Source: Bathynomus jamesi (taxonomy: Eukaryota; Arthropoda; Malacostraca; Isopoda; Cirolanidae). From it: a stretch of DNA of 64,000 nt. The position numbers were made by a program, and so were the translations under genes. The notes under the pieces were generated by a model that was not told the DNA's origin, made no database searches, and was given only the letters and a program-made list of their open reading frames with translations. The DNA is taken from positions 186,001 to 250,000 of the forward strand of contig JAJOZX010001736.1 of the NCBI GenBank assembly GCA_023014485.1, in the 5' to 3' direction. Within the stretch, counting starts at the first letter, position 1; the number at the start of each line of letters is the position of its first letter. Below are positions 1 to 10,412 of this stretch, one piece after another.

Positions 1-1830
1 CGGAAAGAATTATATTCTTCAACCTAGAATAATTAGCAGGCCCATTCCGGACTCCGAAAGGTAAAACCTGGAATTCGTAATGGCCTCGGTTAGTGGAGAA
101 AGCAGTCAATGCCTGAGATTCAGGACTGACCCCCATTTGCCAATAACCGGATGCTAAGTCGAGGGATGAAAAGAAGTTAGCTCTCCCTATGTTCAGAATT
201 GTTTCCTGCATGTTTGGAATAGGGAAACGGTCTGGGATGATAATGTGGTTTAGGCGTCTAAAATCTATACGAGGGCGAGATGTTCCGTCCTTTTTGGAGA
301 CAAGAATCATAGGAGCGGATCAGGGACTAGCTGAGGGCTGAATGACATCTTGCTCCAACATGTCCTTGATGTGTTCCTCAAAAGTGACTAATTGGGTATG
401 TGGAACCCTATAGGGAGGAATGAAGGTGGGTTTGGAATTAGGTTCCAGCTTGATTTCGAAGGGGACCAAATTAGTTCAGCCCAGAGGATCTTCTTTTAGG
501 GCAATCACATCTCCATTTCTTATCAGGAAATCGAGAAGTGATTCCAGTAGTTTGGGATCCTGTAAGGCTGGTAACTCCTGAAGGGAGTTCTAGACATTTC
601 TTATATTCTTCTTTTTAAGGCTGAAGGGTTTAACTCTAAGGAACTGGAAACACGATTTATAGTACTTGTGGGGGAATCTGCATTTATTTCTAATGTGGAA
701 ACAGTTCCAATTCTCTGATTTGAAGTTAATTCAATAGAGATTTTTCCATTGTTTAAACAAACAACAGGTACAGCTGAATTCTGACTATGTCTAAGAACTT
801 GGGCAATAAGAACATCTCTCTTGAAATTACTTTTCTCTGTAATAAGAGTACGGTCTGACTCAAATAGTTTTCCTTTACCATTTACTACTCTTGCTAGGAA
901 ACAAATCTTCTCATAAGGTACTACTGTTATATGCTCTGTAGGGCATATTAGAAATTGTGAATCTGACTTTGGTTCGGCAATTAAAATTTGCCTTATTGGC
1001 TGAAAAACGCTTAAGTTGGATTTTGAATCTCAACTGCTGAGTTAACTGAAACTGGCTGAGCTGAAACTGGCTGAGTTGAAACTGGCTGAAATGAAACTGG
1101 CTGAAATGAAACTGGCTGACTGAAAAATGGCTGACTGAAAACTGACTGACTGAAAACTGACTGACTGAAAACTGACTGACTGAAAACTGACTGACTGAAA
1201 ACTGACTGACTGAAAGCTGAATGACTAAAAACTGACTGTGTTGATTTTACTGGATTCACCAACTGGAACTGATTACTCTAGGTGCTGATTTCTGGAGCGG
1301 TTTTCCCTCTGGATGCAACCGACTGACTTGAACTGCTAAAGCAGTGAGTGAGTTTCCTATTTCTTTTGGAAATCCGAACTGAACTGATTCTTTTATCATT
1401 AAGCTGTCTATTATTCTCATGAAGAGGGTATGTCCTATTTCTACACTTAACTAATTTTCCGGCTGGGTAAATTTCCCATTGATTCCGGTTGAAGAAGTCC
1501 ATACCTAGTAAAATATCTTTCTGAAAGGTGACGACTGCGTCCACAATACAACATTTTGCGGGATATACAGCGTTACCAATTTCTAAATATAATTCGATTT
1601 CTCGGTATGTAGGTATGGGTGTGCCTGTAACTCCTCTGAGTTGGTAGGAAGGTGCCTTAATTTCATATTTATAATCTGTACTCTCTAGTAACTCATCTGC
1701 ACATTGTTTCTTAATTAATGTTGCATGTGCTTCTGTATCTAGGAGAGCGATTAATTCTTGGTTGTCTGTGCTGCAATTTATTATTAAATCTAGTAGGTTT
1801 GCACCTATAATCCTGATTGGTCGTTTGTGT
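1..1830 (-). pseudogene. Pol of Ty3/gypsy element: protease and reverse transcriptase
   Basis: At about 1765-1700 (minus) a retropepsin active-site strand reads LLDTEAHATLI, with Glu where the family has Gly (D-T/S-G). At about 1510 the second protease motif ILLGMDFF is present. At 430-1 the RT fingers and palm are visible: KKDGTSRPRIDFRRLN, then SSLDLASGYWQ with the first catalytic Asp, then VLPFGVRNGPANY. A TGA interrupts the frame just before the RT fingers (about 330). The YxDD box lies outside the window. Between protease and RT the frame crosses a minisatellite. Multiple frames and stops make it non-functional. Confidence 0.8.
1030..1250 (-). repeat. 15-bp coding minisatellite inside pol
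   Basis: The core (about 1125-1215) is a near-perfect tandem array of a 15-bp unit, ACTGACTGACTGAAA. On the minus strand it encodes a repeated VFSQS pentapeptide. Degenerate 12- and 15-bp versions extend to 1030 (QPVSFQPVS type). The unit keeps the reading frame, so the array may have expanded while pol was still coding. It sits in the linker between protease and reverse transcriptase. Confidence 0.85.
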
Positions 1831-2044
1831 GTGTATTTGGGTTTATTACTGTTAATTAGAAGGGAGGAGGCTGAACTTCTGCCTCCAAAGTGGGCTTTAA
1901 AAAAGAACTTGAATTGACTTTTATGGGAGGACCTGAGTCATATTCTATCAGATCGCCATACACTGGAAGGTCTTCTTGAAAAGTGTACTCTGGGGAAACT
2001 GATTCTTCAACGGGTACGTCTACGTACCGGACCATCCGACCTTA

Positions 2045-3232
2045 CTAATTGCATTGCGGTCTGTACATCGGGTAATAATGTGGTTGACCCTGTGGTCGTG
2101 ATCTATTTGGTTGGTGGCTCGGTTGAGGCTGGGAATTGACTGGTTTCTGAGAGTTGGAGGGCTTTTGGGAACGTTGGTGATTTGATCTCTGGAAGTGGGG
2201 CCTATGCCCTGCAGGGGCTTTGTCACCATATTTTTGTCGGTCGCCACGGCGATGACCATGTTCATGACAGTGGGAGCAATAAATGGGATAATTATATTGA
2301 CTTATCATGTGCCCAAAGCTATCGCAATTAAAACACTGAGGAGGAGGGCATGCATTCTGGGTTTGTGGGGCTTGTTTCTGAGGTGGTGTTCCCTGCATCG
2401 GCCTCGATTTATAGGGTTGTTCTTGTTGCCTTTGTATTGTTGTTGCTGCTGCTGAATGTAGTGTATGGGGGTCTCTCTACCCTTTCGGAAGTTCTGGCTT
2501 GCTAAATCTGAGTAATGTTCCCGTGTTTTATTTATGGTTATACTTACTGGTTTGTCAGTATTTAGACACTTGAAATTTCGTTTTTAGTGCTACGGGTAGG
2601 TTTTGGCAAATGGTTGCTGCTACTATTAGGTTTCTTTGTTTTGAAGTAAATGTAATGTCACATGCATTTTCTGCCACTCGGAGGGCTTCTACGAGTTTAT
2701 ATGTTTTTGTAATAAAATTATTTAAATCTTCATGTTCTTTCTTCCATTTAGCTTGGAAGACAGCTTCTAACGTGGCTAAGGGTTGTGAAAGTGTTATTTA
2801 TTTGAAAAATTCTAATAAATGTTGTTTAAAATTGTCCCACGTTGTAGCTTCGCTAATGGATGGGACGTATGTAACTGTATCATGGGCATTCCCGTCTTTA
2901 TGGTCGATAAACCTTTTAGCTTCCATAATCTTTATCTCATCATCGGTGATGTTTTCGCGTAAGAAATGTTGTTCTTGAGAATCAATCCAAGGTCTTACAC
3001 GTGGTTCAACAAAGTTATTATCTATGGTTCCCTTAAAAATAAGGACAGTGTGGGGAAGGTTTACAAGTCTACCTAAGTTAATGTATGTTGGGGAAGCGGT
3101 TTGAGACATGTTGGCTTGTGCTTGATCTGAAGTTTGCGTATTTGAAAATATGTTCGAAGGGCGCGGAGTAGGTGGAAAAATGGGTGTAGGGGAATTTTCA
3201 ATTTCAGAAAGCGCACGGTCTGAATCGCTCAT
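2045..3232 (-). pseudogene. Gag of Ty3/gypsy element with zinc knuckles
   Basis: One reading frame of about 396 codons runs from the ATG at 3232 to 2045 with four in-frame stops (2798-2800, 2555-2557, 2528-2530, 2477-2479). The N-terminal part is Ser/Pro/Thr-rich and is followed by a helical capsid-like region. Near the C-terminus lie two zinc knuckles. The first reads CFNCDSFGHM, with the last Cys replaced; the second reads YCSHCHEHGH and is also imperfect. A Gln/Pro/His-rich tail follows. Gag packages the element RNA and forms the virus-like particle. The preserved frame with scattered stops indicates fairly recent death by point mutation. Assignment rests on the knuckles and on the pol region downstream. 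Confidence 0.75.
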
Positions 3233-3235
3233 ATG

Positions 3236-4160
3236 TGAAGGTACTGTTAATGTATTCTAATTTGGTCTGCTTGACCGATCTTAATCTATGGAATGATCAC
3301 TTGAGTGACTTTCTTAACTACTCTAAGAAATACACAAATAATGCACAACAATTTGCCTAACTAGGGACAGATTTGAAAAAAAAAATTGTAAACAAAATAA
3401 TAACAAAATTTCACTCAAATGTACCTGAATGTACGATAATATTAAGATTGGCACATTAAATAAAATTATTCTATGCTAAATATAATAGTGTGTTTTTTGT
3501 TAATTCTGGCTTTAACTGTTAATAATACTGACTTCTCAAATGTTTAGTAATTACTTTGAAAAAAAGGATCTGTACTTAACAAGATACCTACGGCAAAATC
3601 TTTGGAGACGTGCCCTGAAGACGTGCCTTGCTGGCTACTTGTTCCTGGACAAAAATGGGCGTGGAGAACTTGGAGTCGTAATACACCGGTCGAATGAGGG
3701 ATGTGAAGAACTGCAAGTCGTAACACCCCGGTCAACTGAATGTTGTTCCAGGGTCTAGTTCCAGGGTCTGGAGGACTGGAAGAATGCTGGTTGCAGATGT
3801 TTTCAGTTGTTAACCCCTCCGTCTATGGCCTTGGTCGGTTCGAAGTTGACGGGGGTTTTGGTTACGTAGCAGCAACGGATTTGTTACTCTGGAGTAGCTG
3901 GTACCGTATAGGGAATCGCAGTAGTCTTCTTATACTACTCTCCGATTTCTTCTTGTAGTGGATCGGAGGATTCTGTGAAGCTGATTAAATTCTCTGAAGG
4001 CTCCCCGATTCTTCTTGTAACGTATCGGGAAATTATGATTTCTCTATTTAAGACTAAATTCTCTGAAGAGAGCAAGGCTAGAAAGAGAAGATAAAGACTT
4101 TCTCTTATTGTAGTTTACTGCTAAAATATTAAAAGTAATGCTCAGCCTCTAAGTTAGATC
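3236..4160. other. No gene; probable leader/LTR area of the gypsy element
   Basis: No convincing coding sequence. Two imperfect direct repeats are visible: about 3667-3735 (units containing GTCGTAA-ACACC-CCGGTC) and about 3935-4080 (CTCCGATTCTTCTTGTA and AAATTCTCTGAAG recur). Position upstream of Gag suggests LTR or untranslated leader, but boundaries could not be set. Confidence 0.3.
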
Positions 4161-5038
4161 AGTCAAATCAGAATAACAATTTGGAAAATTACATGGGTTT
4201 ACAGTATATACCCAAATTTTGTGGACATCATTATTATTTAATGTGGACTTGTTTGGTATTTATTCTCAATAAGCTGCATTATTTTAGTTGTGGCAACGTC
4301 TAAACAGATAAGCAAGATATATAAAGAGGAAGCCATATTTTCATCTTAAACCGCATATTTACAAATCTGATGTTATCATGATATGCCGAGTTAACTAAAA
4401 ATGGAAATTGAAATATGCATTTTATTATAAATTACATTTAAACATGCATATGAGCAAAAATTAAAGGCTTAAGATTTAAAATTAAATGTTAAGCAAGACA
4501 TGACTTCATCTTTTATAACGAAGCGAGAATGTTTACAGAAAATGAACATTGCAGAATTTAATCAGGTTTCATTATTAAGCTAAATCTAAAAAAATTATTA
4601 AGTAATTTAAAAAGAAACAATTTACCAATTATTTGGCAGAAATAAAATAGAAAGTAAATAAAAAATTCAGCCAAAATCGCGTTATGCGATTTTTGTCTCT
4701 ATGTAAAATGAATATCTGAATATAAAGATTATATAAATATAAGGATTATATAAAGATAAAGATTATGTAAATATACGAATTATATAACAATTATACGAAT
4801 GAATATAAGAATAAGGGAATTGTTCATTGTTCATTTTTACACATATACATATACATATACAAAAATAAAAATAAAAAACGGTTGTAGTTAAAGCAAGAAC
4901 GTAGAACCTGATGTTAAATGTGTATCCACGGGAGATTGTAGAATTGAAAGTTATAAAATTATAGATTTATTAAAACTTAAAGCCAGACACATACACATAT
5001 ACTGTACATCTACCTACATACATACATACATATGTACA
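4161..5038. other. AT-rich non-coding stretch
   Basis: No open frame or recognisable element. Short direct repeats of the type AAAGATTATATAAATAT occur at about 4720-4800. Confidence 0.5.
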
Positions 5039-5045
5039 GTATATA

Positions 5046-5091
<46 letters not shown>

Positions 5092-5190
5092 TACATATAT
5101 ACAGACACACACTCTATATATATATACACATACACACACACAAACTATATATATATATATATATACATACATATATATATATATATATAT
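5039..5190. repeat. (TA)n/(CA)n compound microsatellite
   Basis: Alternating TA and CA tracts of 20-30 bases each. The right-hand TA tract is the target of the hAT-like insertion that follows. Confidence 0.95.
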
Positions 5191-6055
5191 CAGTGGCGTG
5201 CGGTGATTTTTCGTCAAGGGGAAGCAATTCAAGCAAAAACAACAAAGATTATATAAAATAAAAATAAAACTTTAAAATACTCGTTTATAATAAAAACAAA
5301 ACACATATAATCATCTACTTACTTTACTTATAGGTTAATTCTATTCTTCTTTCTTTTTTATTAAATATATCTATTATTTCTTCGTAAAAGGCATCGGTTT
5401 TCATATCCTTAAGAAGCTTTTTCTCAATTGAGATTAAAGCTAAACTTGCAAGCCTTTCTTACCCTTGCGCATTTCTAGCGTAGTTACGTATTCGCTTTAA
5501 ATGAGAGAATGACAGCAGACAGCACGTAAAGTTGCCAGATATTTCAAGAAAATTAACTATAAGATCTGGACAGCGATTTCTAAATTGCTTCCTTTTTGAC
5601 ATAGGGAAGGATAAAATAACAATAAATATATATTTTTTCGCTTAACATGGCCATGGAATTTTTTAGTAGAAAAACTATATATGAAACTTGTTGTATTCAA
5701 TAAATACTACATTATCAAACATTAAATGAGTTTTTAGAATGGAAAGAAACAATTTGTAACAGTAAAAAAAAAGCGAAAGTCATTGGGAAAAAGGATGCAT
5801 TTCGTCAATTGTTGTCCAACTCGAGATTTTTTGCGTCGGCTTTCTTAAAGGTTTTTGCACGAACGGCAACCAATGTATATACTATGTATCTACCTGATTA
5901 CCAATCAGATGCTATAAATAGTATAATAAAATGATTTTGTACAAATTATTAACACATATTGAACTGTTTAAACTTTAAAGTATAATACAGCATTTTCTTC
6001 TTTCTTTGAATAGGGAAGCATTGCTTCCCTTGCTTCCATGGACCGCACGCCACTG
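5191..6055. mobile_element. hAT-family element, internally deleted (865 bp)
   Basis: The ends are inverted copies of CAGTGGCGTGCGGT. They are flanked by 8-bp near-identical duplications of a TA-rich target (5183-5190 and 6056-6063). Both the CAGTGGCG end and the 8-bp duplication are hAT characters. The inside retains only the last part of a transposase. Confidence 0.85.
5350..5512 (-). pseudogene. hAT transposase dimerisation-domain fragment
   Basis: Minus-strand translation around 5512-5412 gives FSHLKRIRNYARNAQG, a TAA stop at codon 17 of this stretch, then ERLASLALISIEKKLL. This is the C-terminal hAT dimerisation motif of ZMYM/TTF-type transposases (compare SFSKLKLIKSYLRSTMSQER in the intact hAT at 17.8 kb). 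Nothing upstream of it is coding. It identifies the parent of this element as a relative of the hAT inserted at 17367. Confidence 0.75.
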
Positions 6056-6168
6056 ATATATAATAAGGATTATAAAATTTTAAGTTAAAACGTTAAGGTA
6101 TTATATAAACTTAAAATAAATTTAAGTTAAAATAAAAAAATTATATCATTTTTTAAATCTTAACCGGT

Positions 6169-6350
6169 GCTACTGTAGTATGCGGTCTACCGTTAAGTTT
6201 CTACTGTAGTATGCGGTCTACCGTTAAGTTTCTACTGTAGTATGCGGTCTACCGTTAAGTTTCTACTGTAGTATGCGGTCTACCGTTAAGTTTCTACTGT
6301 AGTATGCGGTCTACCTTTAAGTTTCTACTGTAGTATGCGGTCTACCGTTC
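6169..6350. repeat. 31-bp tandem repeat built from a transposon end
   Basis: About six copies of a 31-bp unit beginning CTACTGTAGTATGCGGTCTA, almost identical to each other. The unit contains the terminal inverted repeat of the surrounding element. Confidence 0.95.
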
Positions 6351-6483
6351 AAAATATTTAAAAGGAATTGAAAATGAATTGAAAGGAATTATAATTTAAT
6401 TTACACAATTAAGGAATTATTAAAGGAGTTAAACATACTACTACGTATACTTAACGGTAGACCGCATACTACAGTATGCCATT

Positions 6484-6559
6484 GATGATTGGTTAGGTTA
6501 AGTCGTGATATTTTCGTTAGTTTTAACGAAAATATCACGACTTAACCTAATCAATCGTC
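6484..6559. repeat. Foldback palindrome, family P, copy 1
   Basis: Near-perfect 76-bp hairpin with arms containing GATTGGTTAGGTTAAGTCGT and GATATTTTCGTTA around a 4-base loop. It is followed by AAGGGCGTACAATTAACCTA, which also follows other family members at 26.9 and 33.1 kb. Confidence 0.9.
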
Positions 6560-6663
6560 AAGGGCGTACAATTAACCTAATAATAAAATAATAAGAAGAT
6601 AAGAAGCTATAATTAAAAGGTAGACCGCCGAATCGTAGGTAGACCGCATACTACAGTAGCACC

Positions 6664-7335
6664 TCTTAACCTTAGCAATTCTAAAATTTGAACGACAGTG
6701 CGGAAAAGCAGAATTTTTGTCGCATAGGAATTATAAAATTATAAAGTTTTTAAGTTTGATTTACCTAACAGGTAGGTTATGCCGAAGGCATTTCTATACT
6801 TCTATATGTAGGTGCTGCTAAAAGCAGCGTTAGTCATTCTGAGTACGAATTGATGGGAGGCCTGAATAAGATATCACTTGCATAAAAATACATGATATTG
6901 AATGCAAGTGACCCTGAATGCAAGTGCAGAGTTTTCAAGTCCGCGCGCCGCACTAAATTACTTATCACTTGCAAACACTGTCGACAGTGTTTGACAGTAT
7001 GTGGGTCATGTTTCCAAGTATGCAGAACTGGCGATGGTGAGGAATGCAAGTCTTGCTGTCAGAGTTTGGGGTGATATGTATTCATGATTCAGTTTGAAAT
7101 TCGGAACTTGCAAACATTCTCGATAGTGTTTGCAAGTGATATAATTCAGCGTGCCCCGAATTGATATTCTTTTTCCTTGCTGCGTCTGACGGGCATATAT
7201 TATGCCGTCACGAATATAGCAGAGTAGTATGCCGGCAAAAATATCGAATGCAATGCAATTACATGCAACATTGCATGCAACATGATGAGAGACTGTTTTA
7301 ACTACCCCCAACCCTCCAAGCGGGGGGAGGGTTAT
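6664..7335. other. Non-coding repeats with CTTGCAAACACT motifs
   Basis: No gene seen. The motif CACTTGCAAACACTGTCGAC with its inverted partner, and several ATGCAAGTG copies (about 6895-7140), suggest an unrecognised small repeat element. Boundaries are unclear. Confidence 0.4.
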
Positions 7336-7489
7336 TAATGTAAAGAACGACGCTTGTGTTAGAAGAGCGTTCCGCACAAGATGAGGAGGGAGAATGAGCA
7401 AATGGGAGGTGCCTCATTTTTCATTTGCTCGTTCTCAATCCTCATCTTGTGCGGAACGCTCTTCTACACAAGCGTCGTTCTTTACATTA
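7336..7489. repeat. Inverted pair of SINE tails forming a hairpin
   Basis: The left arm (7336-7387) and right arm (about 7438-7489) are complementary, with one short asymmetry. Each arm equals the 3-prime body of the SINEs at 52999-53430 (CATCTTG-GCGGAA ... ACAAGCGTCGTTCTTTAC). The loop keeps GAGGTGCCTCA and CATTTGCTCGTTCTC, also SINE-derived. Confidence 0.85.
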
Positions 7490-7512
7490 TGTATATATAT
7501 ATATATATATAT

Positions 7513-7627
7513 TAGTGGTGGACCGGATATCCGTGTCATTTTTAATATCCGCATCCACGGATAGTGAAATAAAAAATCCGCATCCGCATCCGCAGATGTT
7601 GAAAAACTGACATCCGGTCCACCACTA
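7513..7627. mobile_element. 115-bp MITE in a TA microsatellite
   Basis: Inverted ends TAGTGGTGGACCGGAT(A)TC and its complement at 7609-7627. The interior has ATCCGCATCC repeats. TA repeats on both sides hide any target duplication. The end sequence is hAT-like, but the superfamily is not certain. Confidence 0.75.
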
Positions 7628-7644
7628 ATATATATATATATATT

Positions 7645-9235
7645 AGCATCCTTAAATCCGAGACGAAACCCAGACGAATTTTTCGACAGGTACAAATTAA
7701 CCAAGAACAAATTCCGGCACAAAACTACTAATGAATTTCGAGTTCACGGAAGGAGTTCTAATCAAGGCTTTATCACAGATGCGAGACAATTCAGCGCCAG
7801 GACTAGACCCGACACAGGACAAATTCCACTCCCCTTAAAGAACGCGAACATTGCCCCTATTTAAAGGTGGTAACAGAGCAATGCCCAAGAATTATCGGCC
7901 AGTAGCTCTTACCTCACACCTTATAAAGTGCTTTGAACGTATAATTAGAGGCAAAACTACGTACTACCTACAAGAAAAAGACTTATACAACCGAAATCAA
8001 CATGGCTTCATGGCGGAAGATCATGCCTAGCACAGCTACTAGACCACCAGGAGAAAATATTGGAAACACTTTGTCGAGGACAAAACATAGATGTATAGGA
8101 ATACAGGAATTACTGGAAAGCTACGAAGATGGATATTTAATTTCTTGACGCAAAGAACACAAAGAGTGGTAAACGGAGTTAAATCCGAAGTCTCGGAAGT
8201 CGTGAGCTCTGTCCCCCATGGGACAGTATTAGCTCTCTTGCTGTTCATAATAATGATTCCAGATATTGATGCAGATATTAAGGACAGTATTGTATCATGC
8301 TTCGCAGATGACACAAAGATATGTAAGGAAATATTGAACGAAGGTAACATAATAATATTACAAAACGACATTGAAATATTATTCCAGTGCGCAGAAGACA
8401 ACAATATGAAGTTCAACAAGAAAAATTCCGACTTCTAAGATATGGTAATAACAAGGAACTGCAGAATGAAAGGTACAAAACTCTGCAAGACAAACAGATA
8501 ACACCAAATCTACAAGTCAGGGATCTGGGAGTAATAATGTCGTCGGATAAAGAATTCAGAGACCACTACAACATCAAAATTACAACGGCTAGAAAAATAA
8601 TGGGAATCATCATCTGGAGGAGCTTCCGCAGCAGAAAAGCAAACATCATACTCAAATTATGGAAGATCCTAGTCTAACCAATAAATGAGTATTGCTCATT
8701 ACTCACAAGCCCATATAGAAAACGAAACATTACGAACATTGAAGCTATACAAAGGACGTTTACGTCTAAGATAGAAGAAACGGAAGGTGAAGATTACTGG
8801 TTTCGACTACAATCCCTGGAACTCTACTCTCTTGAAAGAAGGCGAGAGCGTTACACAATAATATACATATGGAAAATACTTGAGGGCTTTGTCCCTAACT
8901 TTAGAAATGAAATAGAAACAAACTAGAATGAAAGAAGATTTTGTACCGTCCCAAACGCTGTGGAACATGGGGGCCATGAAAACGAGGATGGAAAATACCT
9001 TCAAAATACGAGGCCCAAAGCTTTTCAATGCCCTACCGAGAGAAGTAAGGAATCTCCAGCACACTGACCTGAATAACTTCAAGAACCAGCTGGACAGATT
9101 CATGTGCAAAGTTCTTGACCATCCATGCGTGGCTAGCTACGAGAGCAGGATTAGATCAGACAGAAATTCCCTCCTTCAGCAAATCTCGCAAATGAGGCGG
9201 GATGGTGCAGAGGGGTCGACCGCAGATCGATCCTA
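7645..9235 (+). pseudogene. LINE B (CR1-like) reverse transcriptase, copy 1
   Basis: 5-prime truncated copy of a non-LTR retrotransposon ORF2. Seen in order: SAPGLDP and NYRPVALTS (RT blocks 1-2, about 7800-7910); HGFMAEDHA (about 8000); a stretch like VVSSVPHGTV (RT block 4, about 8205-8230); CFADDTKI with the catalytic Asp pair (8299-8320); VRDLGVIMSSD (about 8516-8545); SLERRRERYTIIYIWK (about 8830-8875); RGPKLFNALP (about 9010-9040) near the C-terminus. Frameshifts and stops break it at least five times. A second copy lies on the minus strand at 29985-32590 and a 3-prime scrap at 16140-16310. The SLERRRERY tail is typical of the CR1/L2 group. Confidence 0.85.
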
Positions 9236-9245
9236 ACCGTCGTTC

Positions 9246-9350
9246 AAACTAACACGAAGTAAGTATATGTGTGTGTGTGTACTTACACAAAGTAAGTATA
9301 GTGTGTGTGTGTACTTACACAAAGTAAGTATATGTGTGTGTTACCCTCTC
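9246..9350. repeat. Minisatellite with (TG)n, about 45-bp unit
   Basis: Two and a half copies of a unit holding AAGTAAGTATATGTGTGTG and TACTTACACA. It is followed by a short palindrome, GTTACCCTCTCC/GGAGAGGGTAAC (9340-9366). Confidence 0.8.
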
Positions 9351-9474
9351 CAAGGGGAGAGGGTAACCTAACCTCTCAGCTCAGGCCCACAAAAGTATAT
9401 AAAATATATATATATGTGGATGTGTTTGTATGTAGGTTTGTATAGAAAAACGTAAAACCTTTATTAAGACATGT

Positions 9475-9725
9475 ATGTGGGCTGGGGGTAAACCCTCCAA
9501 AGGTGGATAACTAAACCTTAAGTAAAACACATGAAGGAGAGAGATGAGATACTTTCACTGCGGCGTCTCGAAGTATTTTGAATTCTTCACTAGCCTTCCT
9601 GGACAGTTGACCTAGAAGGCGTATGTCGTAATCGCCTTAGTTTAGTGACCTATATGTACATATATTGGCTAACTGGAACGGCACCACTACTCACAACAAA
9701 ATCTTAAAGTAAAATGTTCCCAGCC
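9475..9725. repeat. Dispersed repeat D, copy 1
   Basis: Shares a block with 52150-52490. Matching landmarks in the same order: TAAACCCTCCAAAG, ACTTTC-CTG-G-CGTCTCG, GTATGTCGTAA-CG, GTTTAG, then TAACTGGAACGGCACC and CTTAAAGTAAAATGTTC. No coding capacity. It could be an LTR or a MITE; ends are not defined. Confidence 0.6.
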
Positions 9726-10121
9726 TGTCGGTTCACGAATCCCTGCCAGAAGGAACAGCTAGAGAATACACCAAGCCCCCCCATACACACTGTATCGTTT
9801 ATACATACACACACTCTCCATTTCCATTAATTTTTGTTTATATGGTGTAAATAAAAACCAACTACATCGTTCTCTCTATTTAATATATATCAAAATACAA
9901 AATATGTATATACATTAGGTGCAAAACAGGTATAATACACGCATGATTTATAGATATTTACATCAAAAACAATAGAGCCAGTAGAAGAGAACTGCATATA
10001 TATTAGACGCAAATACAAGAATAATTAGTGTTATTTAACATATGTATCAAAACGCATTAAAACAAAAATAATACAGCTAGTACAGAAGAATTCTATATAA
10101 AACAAAATACACATCACATGC
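9726..10121. other. AT-rich non-coding stretch
   Basis: No gene or named element seen. It contains imperfect direct repeats with TAGAAGA and CAAAATACA words. Confidence 0.4.
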
Positions 10122-10125
10122 TTAA

Positions 10126-10213
10126 CCCTCCATGGACAGAATTTTCTGTAGGGTTAAGTTATAAATGCATGTATATGAAAGGTTAGAAATTTGTAACAGT
10201 TGTCCATATAGGG
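10126..10213. mobile_element. Small TTAA-flanked MITE (piggyBac-like)
   Basis: Inverted ends CCCTCCATGGACA and TGTCCATATAGGG, each abutting TTAA (10122-10125 and 10214-10217). TTAA duplication with CCCTxx ends is the piggyBac pattern. An inner hairpin around ACAGAATTTTCTGTAGGG adds a second fold. Only 88 bp, non-coding. Confidence 0.6.
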
Positions 10214-10412
10214 TTAATATATATATACATATGTATATACGCGTAAAAAAGGGAAATACATCCTTTAAGGTCAGTTTCTACCACGCTTAAGTAAAACAGT
10301 AAACCTGCACGTAATCGAGTCCACATTTACATCCTCATTGCTCTGTCCTACACAACAAAGGTGATTTAACATTAATTTACAGCTTAATTTACCATTTGAT
10401 AATGGTAATATT

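Larger units (their letters stand above)
1..3235 (-). mobile_element. Ty3/gypsy-type LTR retrotransposon remnant
   Basis: Read on the minus strand the order is Gag (3232 to 2045), retropepsin (about 1800 to 1400), then reverse transcriptase (about 480 to 1), running off the left edge. This is the Gag-PR-RT order of Ty3/gypsy elements. The RNase H, integrase and 3-prime LTR would lie outside the window. The 5-prime LTR should be to the right of 3235, but no clear TG...CA-bounded direct repeat or primer-binding site could be delimited. Several in-frame stops show it is inactive. Confidence 0.85.
6166..6663. mobile_element. 498-bp inverted-repeat element with 8-bp TSD
   Basis: The 26-bp ends are perfect inverted repeats: GGTGCTACTGTAGTATGCGG at the left edge, its complement at 6638-6663. 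A perfect 8-bp duplication TCTTAACC flanks them (6158-6165, 6664-6671). The left end is amplified into a tandem array (see next entry), and two further inverted copies of the end sequence lie at about 6450-6475 and 6638-6663. The middle holds a palindromic insertion at 6484-6559. No coding capacity; probably a non-autonomous hAT- or P-like element. Confidence 0.85.

Noticed and set aside
5039..5190. Z-DNA or origin-like function of compound microsatellites
   Set aside because: Long alternating tracts occur throughout the window and nothing ties them to a function.
7006..7401. 131-codon minus-strand frame
   Set aside because: It crosses repeated AT/GC words and SINE tail sequence and has no recognisable protein features.
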